This document shows positions 1 to 8,271 of a stretch of DNA of 33,650 bases, one piece after another. Under the pieces are notes generated by a model. That model was not told the origin of the DNA. It ran no database searches and saw nothing but the letters and a program-made list of their open reading frames with translations. Numbering within the stretch: the first letter of the stretch is position 1; each line of letters begins with the position of its first letter. A program made the position numbers and the translations under genes. Source of the DNA: Opitutia bacterium (lineage in GTDB: Bacteria > Verrucomicrobiota > Verrucomicrobiia > Opitutales > Opitutaceae). The stretch is taken from positions 1 to 33,650 of the forward strand of contig CANGHW010000050.1 in the NCBI GenBank assembly GCA_947453695.1, in the 5' to 3' direction.

Positions 1-65
1 CACGCACTGCCGTCTACGCCGGGCCCGGTATCAATTTCCGCGCCTCGGCCACCTTCCGGTTCTGA
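1..65 (+). CDS. 3' end of a TonB-dependent receptor (partial)
   Basis: The third frame is open from base 3 and encodes 20 residues ending in FRASATFRF before a TGA at 63-65. Outer-membrane beta-barrels usually end in an amphipathic strand with a terminal aromatic residue. The two later receptors in this window that end in comparable strands finish as TFTATFKL and LVTQLRF, so this is probably the last strand of another TonB-dependent receptor. Only about 20 codons are visible, so the family call rests on this ending and on the abundance of such genes nearby. A hairpin about 70 bases downstream fits the end of a transcription unit. Confidence 0.5.
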   Translation, partial: RTAVYAGPGINFRASATFRF

Positions 66-138
66 GTGTAGCCGGCCCGGCACGATTCAGCCGATGCCCG
101 GCGGGGGCTCCGGCCCTCGCCTGAGATCGAGCCTTGGC

Positions 139-169
139 CCGCCGACGGATTGGGCACTTCCGTCGGCGG
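139..169 (+). terminator. Terminator-like hairpin after the partial receptor gene
   Basis: A perfect 11-base-pair inverted repeat (139-149 CCGCCGACGGA pairing with 159-169 TCCGTCGGCGG) encloses a 9-base loop and is followed by CTTTGCT. The stem is strong but the T-run is short, so this is a likely but not ideal intrinsic terminator for the gene ending at base 65. Confidence 0.5.
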
Positions 170-318
170 CTTTGCTAGGTCTCGTTCAAACTCCCGCGAA
201 TATTCTCAGCCGCCCTTCAAATTGACGGCCAAATCACTGCCCTTGCCGAAAAAATCTCCGCCCCTTTCGCAAGTATCCACGGATGGCGCTCGGGCTCTCT
301 TGCCCCCCCTAAGTGCTC

Positions 319-915
319 ATGAAAATTCCCCTCGCATTTCGCTCGCCCTACCATGTTCCGGCGCTGCTCTCCATTCTGCTCCTAATGACCGGCGCGGTCT
401 TTGCCGCCGACCCGACGACCGCGCCGAAGGGCGCGGCGCCATCGTCCCGCGCCACCAAGGATGCCGGCGTGATCCGCCTTCACGCTAGCGCCTCGCAACC
501 GCATACCGATGAGACCGGCAACACGTGGCTTCCCGCGCAGGGCTTCAGCGATGGAGACACCAAGGAGCGACCGTGGCTGAAGATCGCGAATACCACGACC
601 CCGTCGATCTATTGCTCGGAGCGTTTCGGGATGAGCAAGTTTTCCCATAAACTGCCCAACGGAAAATACCTCGTGAAACTCCACTTCGCCGTCACCTACG
701 AGGCTATCAGTGGTCCGGGGCAGGTTGTTTTCACGGTCATTGTCGCCGGACACGAGATCAAGGATTTGGATGTATGGAAGAAGGCAGGCGGCGGACTTCG
801 GGCTTATGTGGAAAGCGTGCCGGTCAACATTACCACGGGAGCACTTGAGATCACCTTTATCGGTCAGGTAGAAGAACCGTCAATTAGCGCGATCGAGATT
901 ATTCCGGTTCCCTAA
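319..915 (+). CDS. Exported malectin-like carbohydrate-binding protein
   Basis: This encodes 198 residues from the ATG at 319; a GTG at 313 is an alternative start two codons earlier. Residues 1-30 form a Sec signal peptide with a hydrophobic core (ALLSILLLMTGAVFA) ending near AA-D. The rest resembles a malectin-type domain. It opens with VIRLHASASQ (51-60), has a GF(S)DGD turn (75-80), and then the pattern in which a glycine- or asparagine-led turn precedes KYLVKLHFAVTYEA (117-129), typical of the beta-sandwich core. No catalytic domain is attached, so the protein probably binds sugar in the periplasm or at the surface. Its partner is not obvious. The gene stands alone, 150 bases before the PQQ dehydrogenase. 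The fold call is from motif memory and is moderately sure. Confidence 0.65.
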   Translation: MKIPLAFRSPYHVPALLSILLLMTGAVFAADPTTAPKGAAPSSRATKDAGVIRLHASASQPHTDETGNTWLPAQGFSDGDTKERPWLKIANTTTPSIYCSERFGMSKFSHKLPNGKYLVKLHFAVTYEAISGPGQVVFTVIVAGHEIKDLDVWKKAGGGLRAYVESVPVNITTGALEITFIGQVEEPSISAIEIIPVP

Positions 916-1065
916 ACCGAAGCCAGAACGACCGCCAGTCTAGCCGGGATGGGGCCGTGCCAATGCGGCTTGCTCACGATTTGTCCTCGTGGGGCCGCTT
1001 CGCCCGCCAATGTCCCCATCCATGCCCAGTCTGCATTCGACTAATCTGCCACTCCGCTGACTACC

Positions 1066-2574
1066 ATGAGGCTCCATTCTGAGAGAACTTCCTCCCTTTC
1101 CTACGGAAGCAGTAGTGCCGCCCTTTTACTCGTTCGTTCCGGTCTCCGGTGGCGCCGCTGGCTTGGTCTTTTCCCGGTCCTGATCCTCGCGCTCTTAGAA
1201 CGTCCGGCCGCAGCCCAAGACTTCCGCGCCGGCACCGTCGCTGAACGCTACGCCCTGCTCTGCGCCAATTGCCACGGCAGGAATCTCGAGGGAAGTGGCA
1301 CCGGCCCATCGCTGCTGAAGGATACCTGGCTCCACGGCGGCGATGATGAGGGTATTGCCCGGAGCATACGCACCGGGTTTCCCGAAAAGGGTATGCCCGT
1401 CTGGGGAACCGCGATTCCGGAAAAAGAAATCCGCGCCATGGTTATCTATCTCCGTGAAACCCGCGCCAAAGTGCTACGCGATCAGACCAAGGTCAGCACG
1501 CCCCCCGCTGTGCTAACAGCAAAGAGCCAGCTCCACGACTTCAAGCTCGAGACCTGGGTCGACGGGGTCGTCGAGCCATGGTCCCTGGCGTTTCTCTCGC
1601 CGACGCAAGCGATCATGACGGAGAAGCGCGGGTTTCTTTATCTGATCGAAAACGGCAAACTCGCCCCCCGGCCGATCAGCGGCTTACCCATGATCTACGT
1701 CAACGGCCAGGCGGGGCTCATGGACGTCGTCCCCCATCCGGACTACGCGACCAACGGCTGGATCTATCTCTCCTACAGCGAACAGCTGACCAAAGTCGAC
1801 GGCACCCCCGCCGCCTTTACCCGCATCATCCGCGGCAAATTGAAGGACCATGTGCTCGTCGAGCAGCAGACGATTTTCCAAGCCAAACTCGGACAGTATA
1901 TCAAGGCGGACTGGCACTTCGGCTCACGTATCGCCTTCGACGGCCAAGGCCATGTCTTCTTCAGCATCGGTGAACGCGGCCAGAATCAGCACGCGCAGGA
2001 TCTCACCCTGCCCGGCGGTAAAATCCACCGCCTGCATGACGACGGACGAATTCCGACTGATAATCCCTTCGTCAGCGACCCCACCGCCGTTCCTTCCATT
2101 TGGAGCTACGGCCACCGCAATCCTCAGGGCCTCGCCTTCTCCCCTAGCACCGGCGAACTCTTCAGTTCCGAACACGGCCCGCGCGGTGGTGACGAACTCA
2201 ACCTCGTGCGCCGGGGGTTGAACTACGGCTGGCCGGTCATTACCTACGGGATGAACTACGACGGCACGACGATGACGGAACTCACCGCGAAGGAGGGGCT
2301 GGAGCAGCCCATCGCCTACTGGGTGCCGTCGCTCGCGACGTGCGGGATCAATTTCTACACGGGCGATCTCTTCCCCAAGTGGAAGAACCAGCTCTTCCTC
2401 GCGTCGCTCGCGGCGGAACAATTCCTGCGCATCGAGATCGACGGTGGGAAAGTCGTCTCCCAGGAAGTCCTCTTCAAGGACCTTGGCCGCATCCGCCACG
2501 TTATCACCGGCCCCGACGGCGCACTCTACGTCCTCTTACCAAAACGCATCGTCCGCCTCACGCCCGCCTCATGA
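1066..2574 (+). CDS. Cytochrome c / PQQ-dependent aldose sugar dehydrogenase fusion
   Basis: The 502-residue protein is a two-domain periplasmic oxidoreductase. A long N-terminal region with a hydrophobic stretch (about 31-50, ending PAAAQ) acts as the export signal. A class I cytochrome c domain follows, with the heme site CANCH at 66-70 and a likely axial Met at 110 in KGMPVWG. From about residue 155 it matches the soluble aldose sugar dehydrogenase (GSDH/YliI) beta-propeller: HFGSR (285-289), WSYGHRNPQGLAF (346-358), EHGPRGGDELN (369-379) and GLNYGWP (384-390), the last three being family signatures around the PQQ/calcium site. The likely role is oxidation of an aldose, with electrons passed through the fused heme to the respiratory chain. 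The substrate cannot be read from sequence. No PQQ biosynthesis genes are in view. Confidence 0.88.
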   Translation: MRLHSERTSSLSYGSSSAALLLVRSGLRWRRWLGLFPVLILALLERPAAAQDFRAGTVAERYALLCANCHGRNLEGSGTGPSLLKDTWLHGGDDEGIARSIRTGFPEKGMPVWGTAIPEKEIRAMVIYLRETRAKVLRDQTKVSTPPAVLTAKSQLHDFKLETWVDGVVEPWSLAFLSPTQAIMTEKRGFLYLIENGKLAPRPISGLPMIYVNGQAGLMDVVPHPDYATNGWIYLSYSEQLTKVDGTPAAFTRIIRGKLKDHVLVEQQTIFQAKLGQYIKADWHFGSRIAFDGQGHVFFSIGERGQNQHAQDLTLPGGKIHRLHDDGRIPTDNPFVSDPTAVPSIWSYGHRNPQGLAFSPSTGELFSSEHGPRGGDELNLVRRGLNYGWPVITYGMNYDGTTMTELTAKEGLEQPIAYWVPSLATCGINFYTGDLFPKWKNQLFLASLAAEQFLRIEIDGGKVVSQEVLFKDLGRIRHVITGPDGALYVLLPKRIVRLTPAS

Positions 2575-2726
2575 TTTGTTCTAGCCGTTCCTGGATGCCG
2601 CGGCCGCCTTCTCGTCCGATGGCACCGTCGGGGACCAACGGCTCCCTAATCTTTGACTGTATCCCAGTCCCTTTGACCCCATCTACCGCCCCTTCCCGGG
2701 ATACCGTCTCGTTCCCGTCATCACCT

Positions 2727-4832
2727 ATGAAGATACGACCCAACTTTCTTCTTGCTTGGGCAATCGGGGCGCTGTCCTTCTCCCTGCTGGGAGGCGTGTC
2801 TGCTGCCAGTCAACCGGACTTGAGCGACCCCCGCTTTTGGCCCCCCTTCCAAGTGGCCGGAGTAAACCGCGATCTGTCTCCGTATACCGGGCTGGATCGC
2901 GACGGCTGGGTCGCGTGTGGAAAGCATATCCTCGAGGGAGCCTTTCACCACGTCAAATCACTGCACGACCCCATGTTCCTGCCGAAGATGCCCGGGCCAG
3001 GTTATCCTGCTGAGAGCAACGAATCGGCCACACCCAGAGAGCGCAACAACGCGATCTTCGAGGCAATTTCGCGCACGTTTAATGTCGCCGCGCCACTAAT
3101 CAAAAACAACCCCGACATAACCATCCGTGGAATCCGGCTCCGCGACTACTACAAGTATCACCTGCTCCAGTTACTGACCAATCCGGAATCGGCCTATTTC
3201 ATCGGTCGTGCGCGGGACTTCGACACGCACCGCCAGCAGACGTGCGAACTGGGCAATCTGGCGATGTGGATGATTCTTGCGCCAGAAGTCTTCTGGAATG
3301 CGTTGAGTTTAGAGGAAAAGACGAAGGTGGCCACTACCTTGCAGGAATGGTCGGTCAGTCACACGCTCCCCCACAACTGGCGCTGGTTCAATGTCATGAT
3401 GATCACATTTCTGGCCATCAACGGTTATGACCACGATGCGAAGCTGATGCTCAACCATGTTGATAATCTGATTTTGCAGCACGCCGGCAATGGTTGGTAT
3501 CGCGATACGAGTTACGACTATTACACCGCGCATGTATTCCATCTCTACGGCGCCGTTTGGGCTTCTCGGTTCGGCAGGACCCACTATCCAGAGCGCGCAG
3601 CCCTCCTCGACCGCCACTTTGAGGAGTTCTCCGATCACTATCCTCAAATCTTTGGCCGCAACGGCGAGGTGATCATGTATGGCCGTAGCATCCTCTATCG
3701 ATTGGGAGCGAGTGTGGGCATGGTGGCAGCGCATTTGCGGGGCCAATCAACCAAGGCCTTGCCTCCCGGCCTGGCACGTCGGGTTGCTTCGGGTGCGCTC
3801 CTGCAATTCACCACCCATCCGGACTTTTTTTACCGCGGAGTTCCAGCCCTGGGATTCTACGGCCTGTTTCCGCCAGCCATCCAAAGCTATAGCTGCTCAG
3901 GGAGCACCTACTGGATGTTCCTGAGTTTCTCCGGCCTGCTTTTGCCGAAGGACCATCCTTTTTGGACGGCCAAAGAGGAGATGGGCGCCTGGGGCAATCT
4001 CGGGAAAGAAGCCATCTACAACCAATTCTGGCCCGGACCAGGGTTTCTGGTAACCGATCACGGAGAAACCGGAGTCGCGGAGATCCGCCCCAGCAAGATT
4101 CGCGATCAGAATCCGAATTACTCACGACTGGTCTACAATTCCGCCTTCCCCTGGGAGGATGCCGGCGAGGACGGTGTCGTGCCCGGTGCCCTGACTTTTG
4201 ACGCAGGCAACTATCAGAGCAAACTCAGTTCCTATGTTCTACCGTCTGCGGTAAGTTCAGCCGGGTTCCGCGATGGTGTGCTCTACCGCCAAGCCATTTT
4301 CACCTACCACGTTCCTCCCACAGTGGATATGGCCACCATCATGATTCCGGGAGGTGAAATCCGCCTAGATCGGCTCCGCCGAATCTTCCGGACTAGTGTT
4401 CGAATGAGCCACTTCGGCCTACCGCATATTAAGGGTGAACCCGTCATCACGAGGACGAACATTGGAGGACACGCCTCCTTGCAGGCCGCCATCCCAGGCC
4501 GCCAGCTGGCCTTGACGGTTTATCAGGGTTGGTCGGATCTAGAGGTTCGTTCCCACGCCGGCAGGAATCCAGAGGCCGCGCGTAGCACCGTGATCTACGC
4601 CACCGCCACCGACCAGGAACGATTTGCCGCTCCCGATCTATTGGTCTCCGTGCTTTTGCACCGGACCGACGACACTCCGTGGACCGACAGTCAACTGCAA
4701 CCCATCGAATCCATCACGCCGCTAAACCACGGCGGCATCGCGTCTTTGACGGGAGCGCGCGTTCGCCTGAAAAGTGGCAAGGAGTATCGCGTGGACTTCC
4801 AGAACATCGACGGCACGAACAGCACGTGGTGA
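2727..4832 (+). CDS. Exported DUF2264-family protein, possible glycan-active enzyme
   Basis: This encodes 701 residues from the ATG at 2727, chosen because it begins a clean signal peptide (MKIRPNFLLAWAIGALSFS, cut near VSAAS). The frame stays open upstream to about 2340 but that stretch overlaps the dehydrogenase gene and is not plausible coding. The N-terminal 400 residues resemble DUF2264: HNWRWFN (216-222), GWYRD (256-260), DYYTAHVFHLYG (264-275) and RNGEVIMYGRSILYR (311-325), in the usual order of this (alpha/alpha) barrel-like family. The C-terminal 300 residues are beta-rich with no motif I recognise. Members of this family occur in polysaccharide loci and some may be glycoside hydrolases, possibly acting on uronic acids; that is inference. 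The gene follows the dehydrogenase at 152 bases and may be transcribed separately. Confidence 0.72.
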   Translation: MKIRPNFLLAWAIGALSFSLLGGVSAASQPDLSDPRFWPPFQVAGVNRDLSPYTGLDRDGWVACGKHILEGAFHHVKSLHDPMFLPKMPGPGYPAESNESATPRERNNAIFEAISRTFNVAAPLIKNNPDITIRGIRLRDYYKYHLLQLLTNPESAYFIGRARDFDTHRQQTCELGNLAMWMILAPEVFWNALSLEEKTKVATTLQEWSVSHTLPHNWRWFNVMMITFLAINGYDHDAKLMLNHVDNLILQHAGNGWYRDTSYDYYTAHVFHLYGAVWASRFGRTHYPERAALLDRHFEEFSDHYPQIFGRNGEVIMYGRSILYRLGASVGMVAAHLRGQSTKALPPGLARRVASGALLQFTTHPDFFYRGVPALGFYGLFPPAIQSYSCSGSTYWMFLSFSGLLLPKDHPFWTAKEEMGAWGNLGKEAIYNQFWPGPGFLVTDHGETGVAEIRPSKIRDQNPNYSRLVYNSAFPWEDAGEDGVVPGALTFDAGNYQSKLSSYVLPSAVSSAGFRDGVLYRQAIFTYHVPPTVDMATIMIPGGEIRLDRLRRIFRTSVRMSHFGLPHIKGEPVITRTNIGGHASLQAAIPGRQLALTVYQGWSDLEVRSHAGRNPEAARSTVIYATATDQERFAAPDLLVSVLLHRTDDTPWTDSQLQPIESITPLNHGGIASLTGARVRLKSGKEYRVDFQNIDGTNSTW

Positions 4833-5018
4833 GCACTCGTTCATCTCACGCCTGCCCGAACAAGGACGTATTCAGCGTCGTGAGGTCCCTCAATCGGGCG
4901 GACGGCGCGTGGCGTTGGAGCGTGGGGTAGAGCGGTGACCGCGTCCCCCATTGTCCGTCACACGCATTCCCATGCGCATGCGCCTCCGATTCGGGCAACG
5001 CGCTATTTCCCTGCGTGA

Positions 5019-5070
5019 GTGTTAAACGACCGCGACTCGGCGATTGGTTCTTCTAGGCCTCCAAGCGCGT
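5019..5070 (-). pseudogene. Remnant of a third nucleotidyltransferase copy (C-terminal end)
   Basis: Read on the minus strand, this stretch encodes YALGGLEEPIAESRSF, which matches the last 16 residues (YGLGGLEELIAESRSV) of the nucleotidyltransferases ending at 7714 and 13148. The plus-strand DNA also keeps the junction sequence GTGTTAAACG where the intact copies have GTGTTACACG. The stop codon has been lost and similarity fades quickly beyond base 5072. Matching both protein and the bases just past the stop makes chance unlikely. It is a dead fragment with no start. Confidence 0.75.
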
Positions 5071-5106
5071 AAATGTGAGGCGTTGATTCTCTCCAATCCA
5101 GCCAAC

Positions 5107-5132
5107 GGGTTGCACGGATGGGTTGCACGGAT
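5107..5132. repeat. 13-base tandem duplication
   Basis: GGGTTGCACGGAT occurs twice back to back (5107-5119 and 5120-5132), followed by G/T-rich sequence with a second small duplication (TTTGGGGTTTGGGGT). It lies in the gap next to the nucleotidyltransferase remnant and probably reflects local slippage. Confidence 0.8.
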
Positions 5133-5221
5133 GGGGTCTGGCTTTGGGGTTTGGGGTGCGAGCAGTGCCGAAGCCCTGCTTGCGGTTTGACTCATCCGTC
5201 AGTCACGCTTGACTGCCACGC

Positions 5222-5446
5222 ATGAAAACCAACATCCGGGCCTTTCAGCGCGACTTTCCCCGTATGCGCCGGCTCGCGGCCGCCGGCACCGTGATCGTCG
5301 TGGAGTCCGAGGGGCAATCGTTCGAGTTTCGCCGCCGTCGGGCGGGCACCGGCGTGCTCGGCTGCATGACCGGCCGCGCCAAGCTCGGCAAACTGCGCGA
5401 GGGTCCGGCCATTCCCTTGGAAGAATGGGGCGCCCTCGCCCAATGA
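5222..5446 (+). CDS. Phd/YefM-like antitoxin
   Basis: This 74-residue protein lies directly before a PIN-domain toxin gene and overlaps it by four bases (ATGA), the usual arrangement of an antitoxin and its toxin. The N-terminus (MKTNIRAFQRDFPRMRRLAA) followed by AGTVIVVESEGQSFEF has the helix-strand pattern of Phd-type antitoxins, which bind DNA through the N-terminal half and the toxin through the C-terminal half. The pair would autoregulate its own promoter. No clear Shine-Dalgarno site was seen. The antitoxin assignment rests mostly on position and size, less on sequence. Confidence 0.7.
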   Translation: MKTNIRAFQRDFPRMRRLAAAGTVIVVESEGQSFEFRRRRAGTGVLGCMTGRAKLGKLREGPAIPLEEWGALAQ

Positions 5447-5829
5447 AGTTCCTGCTTGATACCCACGCGGTGCTGTGGATCGCCGAGTCCTCCCCGCGTC
5501 TCTCGCCGAAGATTCGGACGCTCGCGGGCAAATGCGATGCCGAGGATTTTGCCATCGCCGCGATCAGTCTGCTGGAAATCGCCCGCAAGGCGCGCACTGG
5601 AGAAATCGACCTCTCCCCCGATCCAGCCTCATGGCTCGAAGACCTCGGTCACCGGTTCCGGATCTTGCCGCTCACCCCACGCATCGCATGGCGATCGGTT
5701 GAGTTGGACTGGCCGCACAAAGATCCCGCCGATCGGCTCATCTGCGCCACCGCACTCGAGCACAAGCTCCCACTGGTCACACATGATCAGGAAATCACGC
5801 GCTGGGGCGGCGTGCCCGTCGTCTGGTGA
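5443..5829 (+). CDS. PIN-domain ribonuclease toxin (VapC-like)
   Basis: The 128-residue PIN protein starts at the ATG overlapping the antitoxin stop. It opens with MKFLLDTHAVLWI, typical of the PIN subgroup paired with Phd-like antitoxins. The acidic metal-site residues are present: D6, E45 in SLLEI, D97 in DPADRLICATA and D115 in LVTHD. It is full length and looks intact, so it is predicted to cleave RNA when freed from the antitoxin. A decayed relative of its C-terminal third lies at 8532-8645 beside a nucleotidyltransferase module. Confidence 0.88.
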   Translation: MKFLLDTHAVLWIAESSPRLSPKIRTLAGKCDAEDFAIAAISLLEIARKARTGEIDLSPDPASWLEDLGHRFRILPLTPRIAWRSVELDWPHKDPADRLICATALEHKLPLVTHDQEITRWGGVPVVW

Positions 5830-6003
5830 CGCGCTCGTGGCTCAGCGTCCTCCCAACCGTGGATCGCCCCGCTTCCTCGCGCGCGCCGGCCTTGCCCGAC
5901 ATCGGTGCTCCCGGCGAATACCCTCACTCGCGGATTGTTATTCCTCCGCACAAATTCAGAACCACAAGTGTCCTGATCAGCCCTCAAAACTGACGAGACA
6001 ATC

Positions 6004-7647
6004 ATGCCACCGCCTTTCACCCGCTTCACGCTCATCCTCTCGGTGCTCGTGACCCGTATGTTTGGCGCTGAGTCCGCCACGGACATCTGCATCTACGGTG
6101 GCACCAGCGCGGGCGTCATCGCCGCCGTGCAGGCCGCGCAGCTCGGCCACTCCGTGATTCTCGTCGAGCCCGGTCAACACCTCGGCGGCATGAGCGTCGA
6201 GGGTCTCGGCGGCACCGACATCGACAACCACAAGGAATTTCAAAACAGCCCGGCCGTCGGCGGTCTCGCGTTGGAGTTCTATCGCCGTATCAACACCCGC
6301 TACGGTCGCCTCGCCGCGTTCGAATCCGCGCTCCGCACCCGCGCCAAACAACCCGCGCTCTGGCGCTTCGAGCCGCATGTCGCCGAGGCGGTGTTCGATG
6401 CCTGGGTGAAAGAGGCGGGTGTCACTGTGCTGCGCGGCCATCGCCTCAAGGAAACCGGCGGCGTGACCAAAGACGCCGCGCGCATCGTCGCGCTCCATTT
6501 TGAAAACGGCGCGAGCGTCCGCGCACGGCAGTTCATCGACGCCACCTATGAGGGCGACCTCCTCGCGTTCGCCGGCGTGAGCTTCGCCGTCGGCCGCGAG
6601 GGCAATGCCAAATACAGCGAAACAAAAAACGGCATCCGCACCGATACCACGCACGGTCAGTTCGACAAACCCGTTGATCCTTACCGCGTGCCCGGCGATC
6701 CCACCAGCGGCGTCATCTACGGCGTGCAGGACACCCCACTCGGCCGGCAGGGCGAGCCCGACGCCAGCCTTCAAGGCTTCGCCTTCCGCCTCTGCCTCAC
6801 GCGCGATCCGGCCAACCAAATTCCCTTGGAAAAACCCGCCGGCTACGATCCCGCGCACTACGAACTCCAACGCCGCTATCTCGCTGCCGGCGGCACGATC
6901 ACGCCGCCCGGCGCAGCGCTGCCCAACGGCAAGACCGACCCCGGCTCGTGGCACTTTCTCGCCGGCAATTTCACCGGCTGGAACCACGCCTACCCAACCG
7001 CCACCTACGCCGAACGCGCCGGCCTGCTCCGCGCCAGCCGCGACTACATTCACGGCGTCTACTGGTTCATGGCCCACGACCCGGCCGTGCCCGAAGCCGA
7101 GCGCAAGAAATGGGCCGCGTGGGGCTTGTGCCGCGACGAGTTCACCGACAACGGCGGCTGGCCCCGCGCTTTCTACGTCCGCAACGGCCGCCGCGTGATC
7201 AGCGATTTCGTCCTCACTGAAGCGCATCTGCGCAACGTCGCCCCGCTTCCCATCGACGATTCCGTGGGCCTCATCTGGTGGCCGCCTGATCTGCACAGCG
7301 CGCGCCGCCTCGTGAAGAACGGACGCGTCTGGAACGAGGGCGCCGTCTTCAACGCCTCAGCGCGCCCCGATTGGATTCCTTGCGGAATCCCCTACCGCGC
7401 GCTCGTGCCGCGCGCCAGCGAGTGCACGAATCTCCTCACACCCACCTGCCCCTCGTCCAGCTACGTTGGCTACGGCGCGTATCGCATCGAATTCACCTTT
7501 ATGGTCGCAGCGCAGTCCGCCGCCACAGCCGCCTCGCTCGCCCTGACGCACGACACCACCGTGCAAGCCGTCCCCTACCCAGTGTTGCGCGAAACCTTGC
7601 TCCGCGCCGGCCAGGTCCTTTCGCTCACCTCCCTCGGTCGCCCGTGA
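6004..7647 (+). CDS. Exported FAD-dependent oxidoreductase
   Basis: The 547-residue protein begins with a probable Sec signal (FTLILSVLVTRMFGA) and then a Rossmann dinucleotide site in the variant form YGGTSAGVIAA (31-41), followed by VILVEPGQHLGGMSVEGLGG, typical of the FAD_oxidored (PF12831) group often annotated as xanthan lyase-like. The C-terminal segment around SSYVGYGAYRIEFTFMVAAQSA also recurs in this group and completes the FAD fold. The substrate is unknown; relatives are common in polysaccharide-degrading Planctomycetes and Verrucomicrobia. It stands between toxin-antitoxin remnants with no co-directed enzyme gene, so its pathway cannot be inferred from neighbours. Confidence 0.85.
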   Translation: MPPPFTRFTLILSVLVTRMFGAESATDICIYGGTSAGVIAAVQAAQLGHSVILVEPGQHLGGMSVEGLGGTDIDNHKEFQNSPAVGGLALEFYRRINTRYGRLAAFESALRTRAKQPALWRFEPHVAEAVFDAWVKEAGVTVLRGHRLKETGGVTKDAARIVALHFENGASVRARQFIDATYEGDLLAFAGVSFAVGREGNAKYSETKNGIRTDTTHGQFDKPVDPYRVPGDPTSGVIYGVQDTPLGRQGEPDASLQGFAFRLCLTRDPANQIPLEKPAGYDPAHYELQRRYLAAGGTITPPGAALPNGKTDPGSWHFLAGNFTGWNHAYPTATYAERAGLLRASRDYIHGVYWFMAHDPAVPEAERKKWAAWGLCRDEFTDNGGWPRAFYVRNGRRVISDFVLTEAHLRNVAPLPIDDSVGLIWWPPDLHSARRLVKNGRVWNEGAVFNASARPDWIPCGIPYRALVPRASECTNLLTPTCPSSSYVGYGAYRIEFTFMVAAQSAATAASLALTHDTTVQAVPYPVLRETLLRAGQVLSLTSLGRP

Positions 7648-7713
7648 TCGCGCCCTCTACCTGCGTCCCCACGGAGAGCCAAACGGGGTCAGGAACCGGA
7701 CGGAAGTTGAGTG

Positions 7714-8271
7714 TTACACGGACCGTGACTCGGCGATCAGTTCCTCGAGGCCGCCAAGCCCGTAGCGGGCGCAGACGCTCCGAACCTCGTCCAATTCCAA
7801 ATCGGGATTGCGGACCAGTAATTCGATGATGTCCGCTTTGGACTTGTGCCCGCCGGCGTAGAGTTTGAGCGCGATCAGATGCGGAACCGGCACAATTTTG
7901 AGCGGACTGTCTTCACGCACGACCAGCGTCGATAGCCGCACGGCATCTTCGATCACCGCCGGGAAACGTCCGGCATAACTCATGATCTGCACCAGGCCAA
8001 ATCCGCCGCTGACGTCGATGACGCCGCCGAGGGGATTCTCTCCGTCGGGTTCTCGCAATTCTGCTCCAAACCCAGCCTCGTGCAGCGATCTGACCACAGC
8101 GCGCAGCGTCGGAACGTCGGCGTTCACGCCCAGATCGAGCATCTCGGTCTGCCGCACGTAGTGATGGGCCGCGAGCGCCACCGCCCCGATCACGACTGCG
8201 TCGAGGTGATGTTGAGCCAAAATGGCGAGAACCTTTTCCGCGGCCTGCAGGAGATCATCGGGGTGATTCAT
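7714..8271 (-). CDS. MNT-fold nucleotidyltransferase, copy 1, altered active site
   Basis: The 185-residue protein has the pattern of small MNT-fold nucleotidyltransferases (AbiEii/DUF6036-like): VVIGAVALAAHHYVRQTE followed by the place of the catalytic DxD, then IDVSGG (85-90) carrying a third acidic residue. In this copy residues 43-46 are EMLD where the second copy has EDID, so the first metal-binding Asp is missing. The remainder is conserved, including the C-terminal LKLYAGGHKSKADIIELL block. It overlaps the upstream small gene by 17 bases, which points to coupled translation. This copy may be catalytically dead but still folded. Confidence 0.82.
   Translation of the reverse strand: MNHPDDLLQAAEKVLAILAQHHLDAVVIGAVALAAHHYVRQTEMLDLGVNADVPTLRAVVRSLHEAGFGAELREPDGENPLGGVIDVSGGFGLVQIMSYAGRFPAVIEDAVRLSTLVVREDSPLKIVPVPHLIALKLYAGGHKSKADIIELLVRNPDLELDEVRSVCARYGLGGLEELIAESRSV

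Larger units (their letters stand above)
4833..5221. other. Intergenic stretch with a gene remnant and a short tandem repeat
   Basis: No complete gene was found in these 389 bases. It contains the decayed 3' end of a nucleotidyltransferase gene (5019-5070, minus strand) and a 13-base tandem duplication at 5107-5132, both listed separately. No convincing promoter or terminator was recognised. Confidence 0.6.

Noticed and set aside
2340..2726. Upstream extension of the DUF2264 gene in the same frame
   Set aside because: It overlaps the end of the PQQ dehydrogenase gene, its translation is Arg/Pro-rich, and a good signal peptide begins at 2727.
5107..5160. Possible CRISPR-like or iteron array
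   Set aside because: Only two 13-base units lie back to back with no spacers, which fits slippage.
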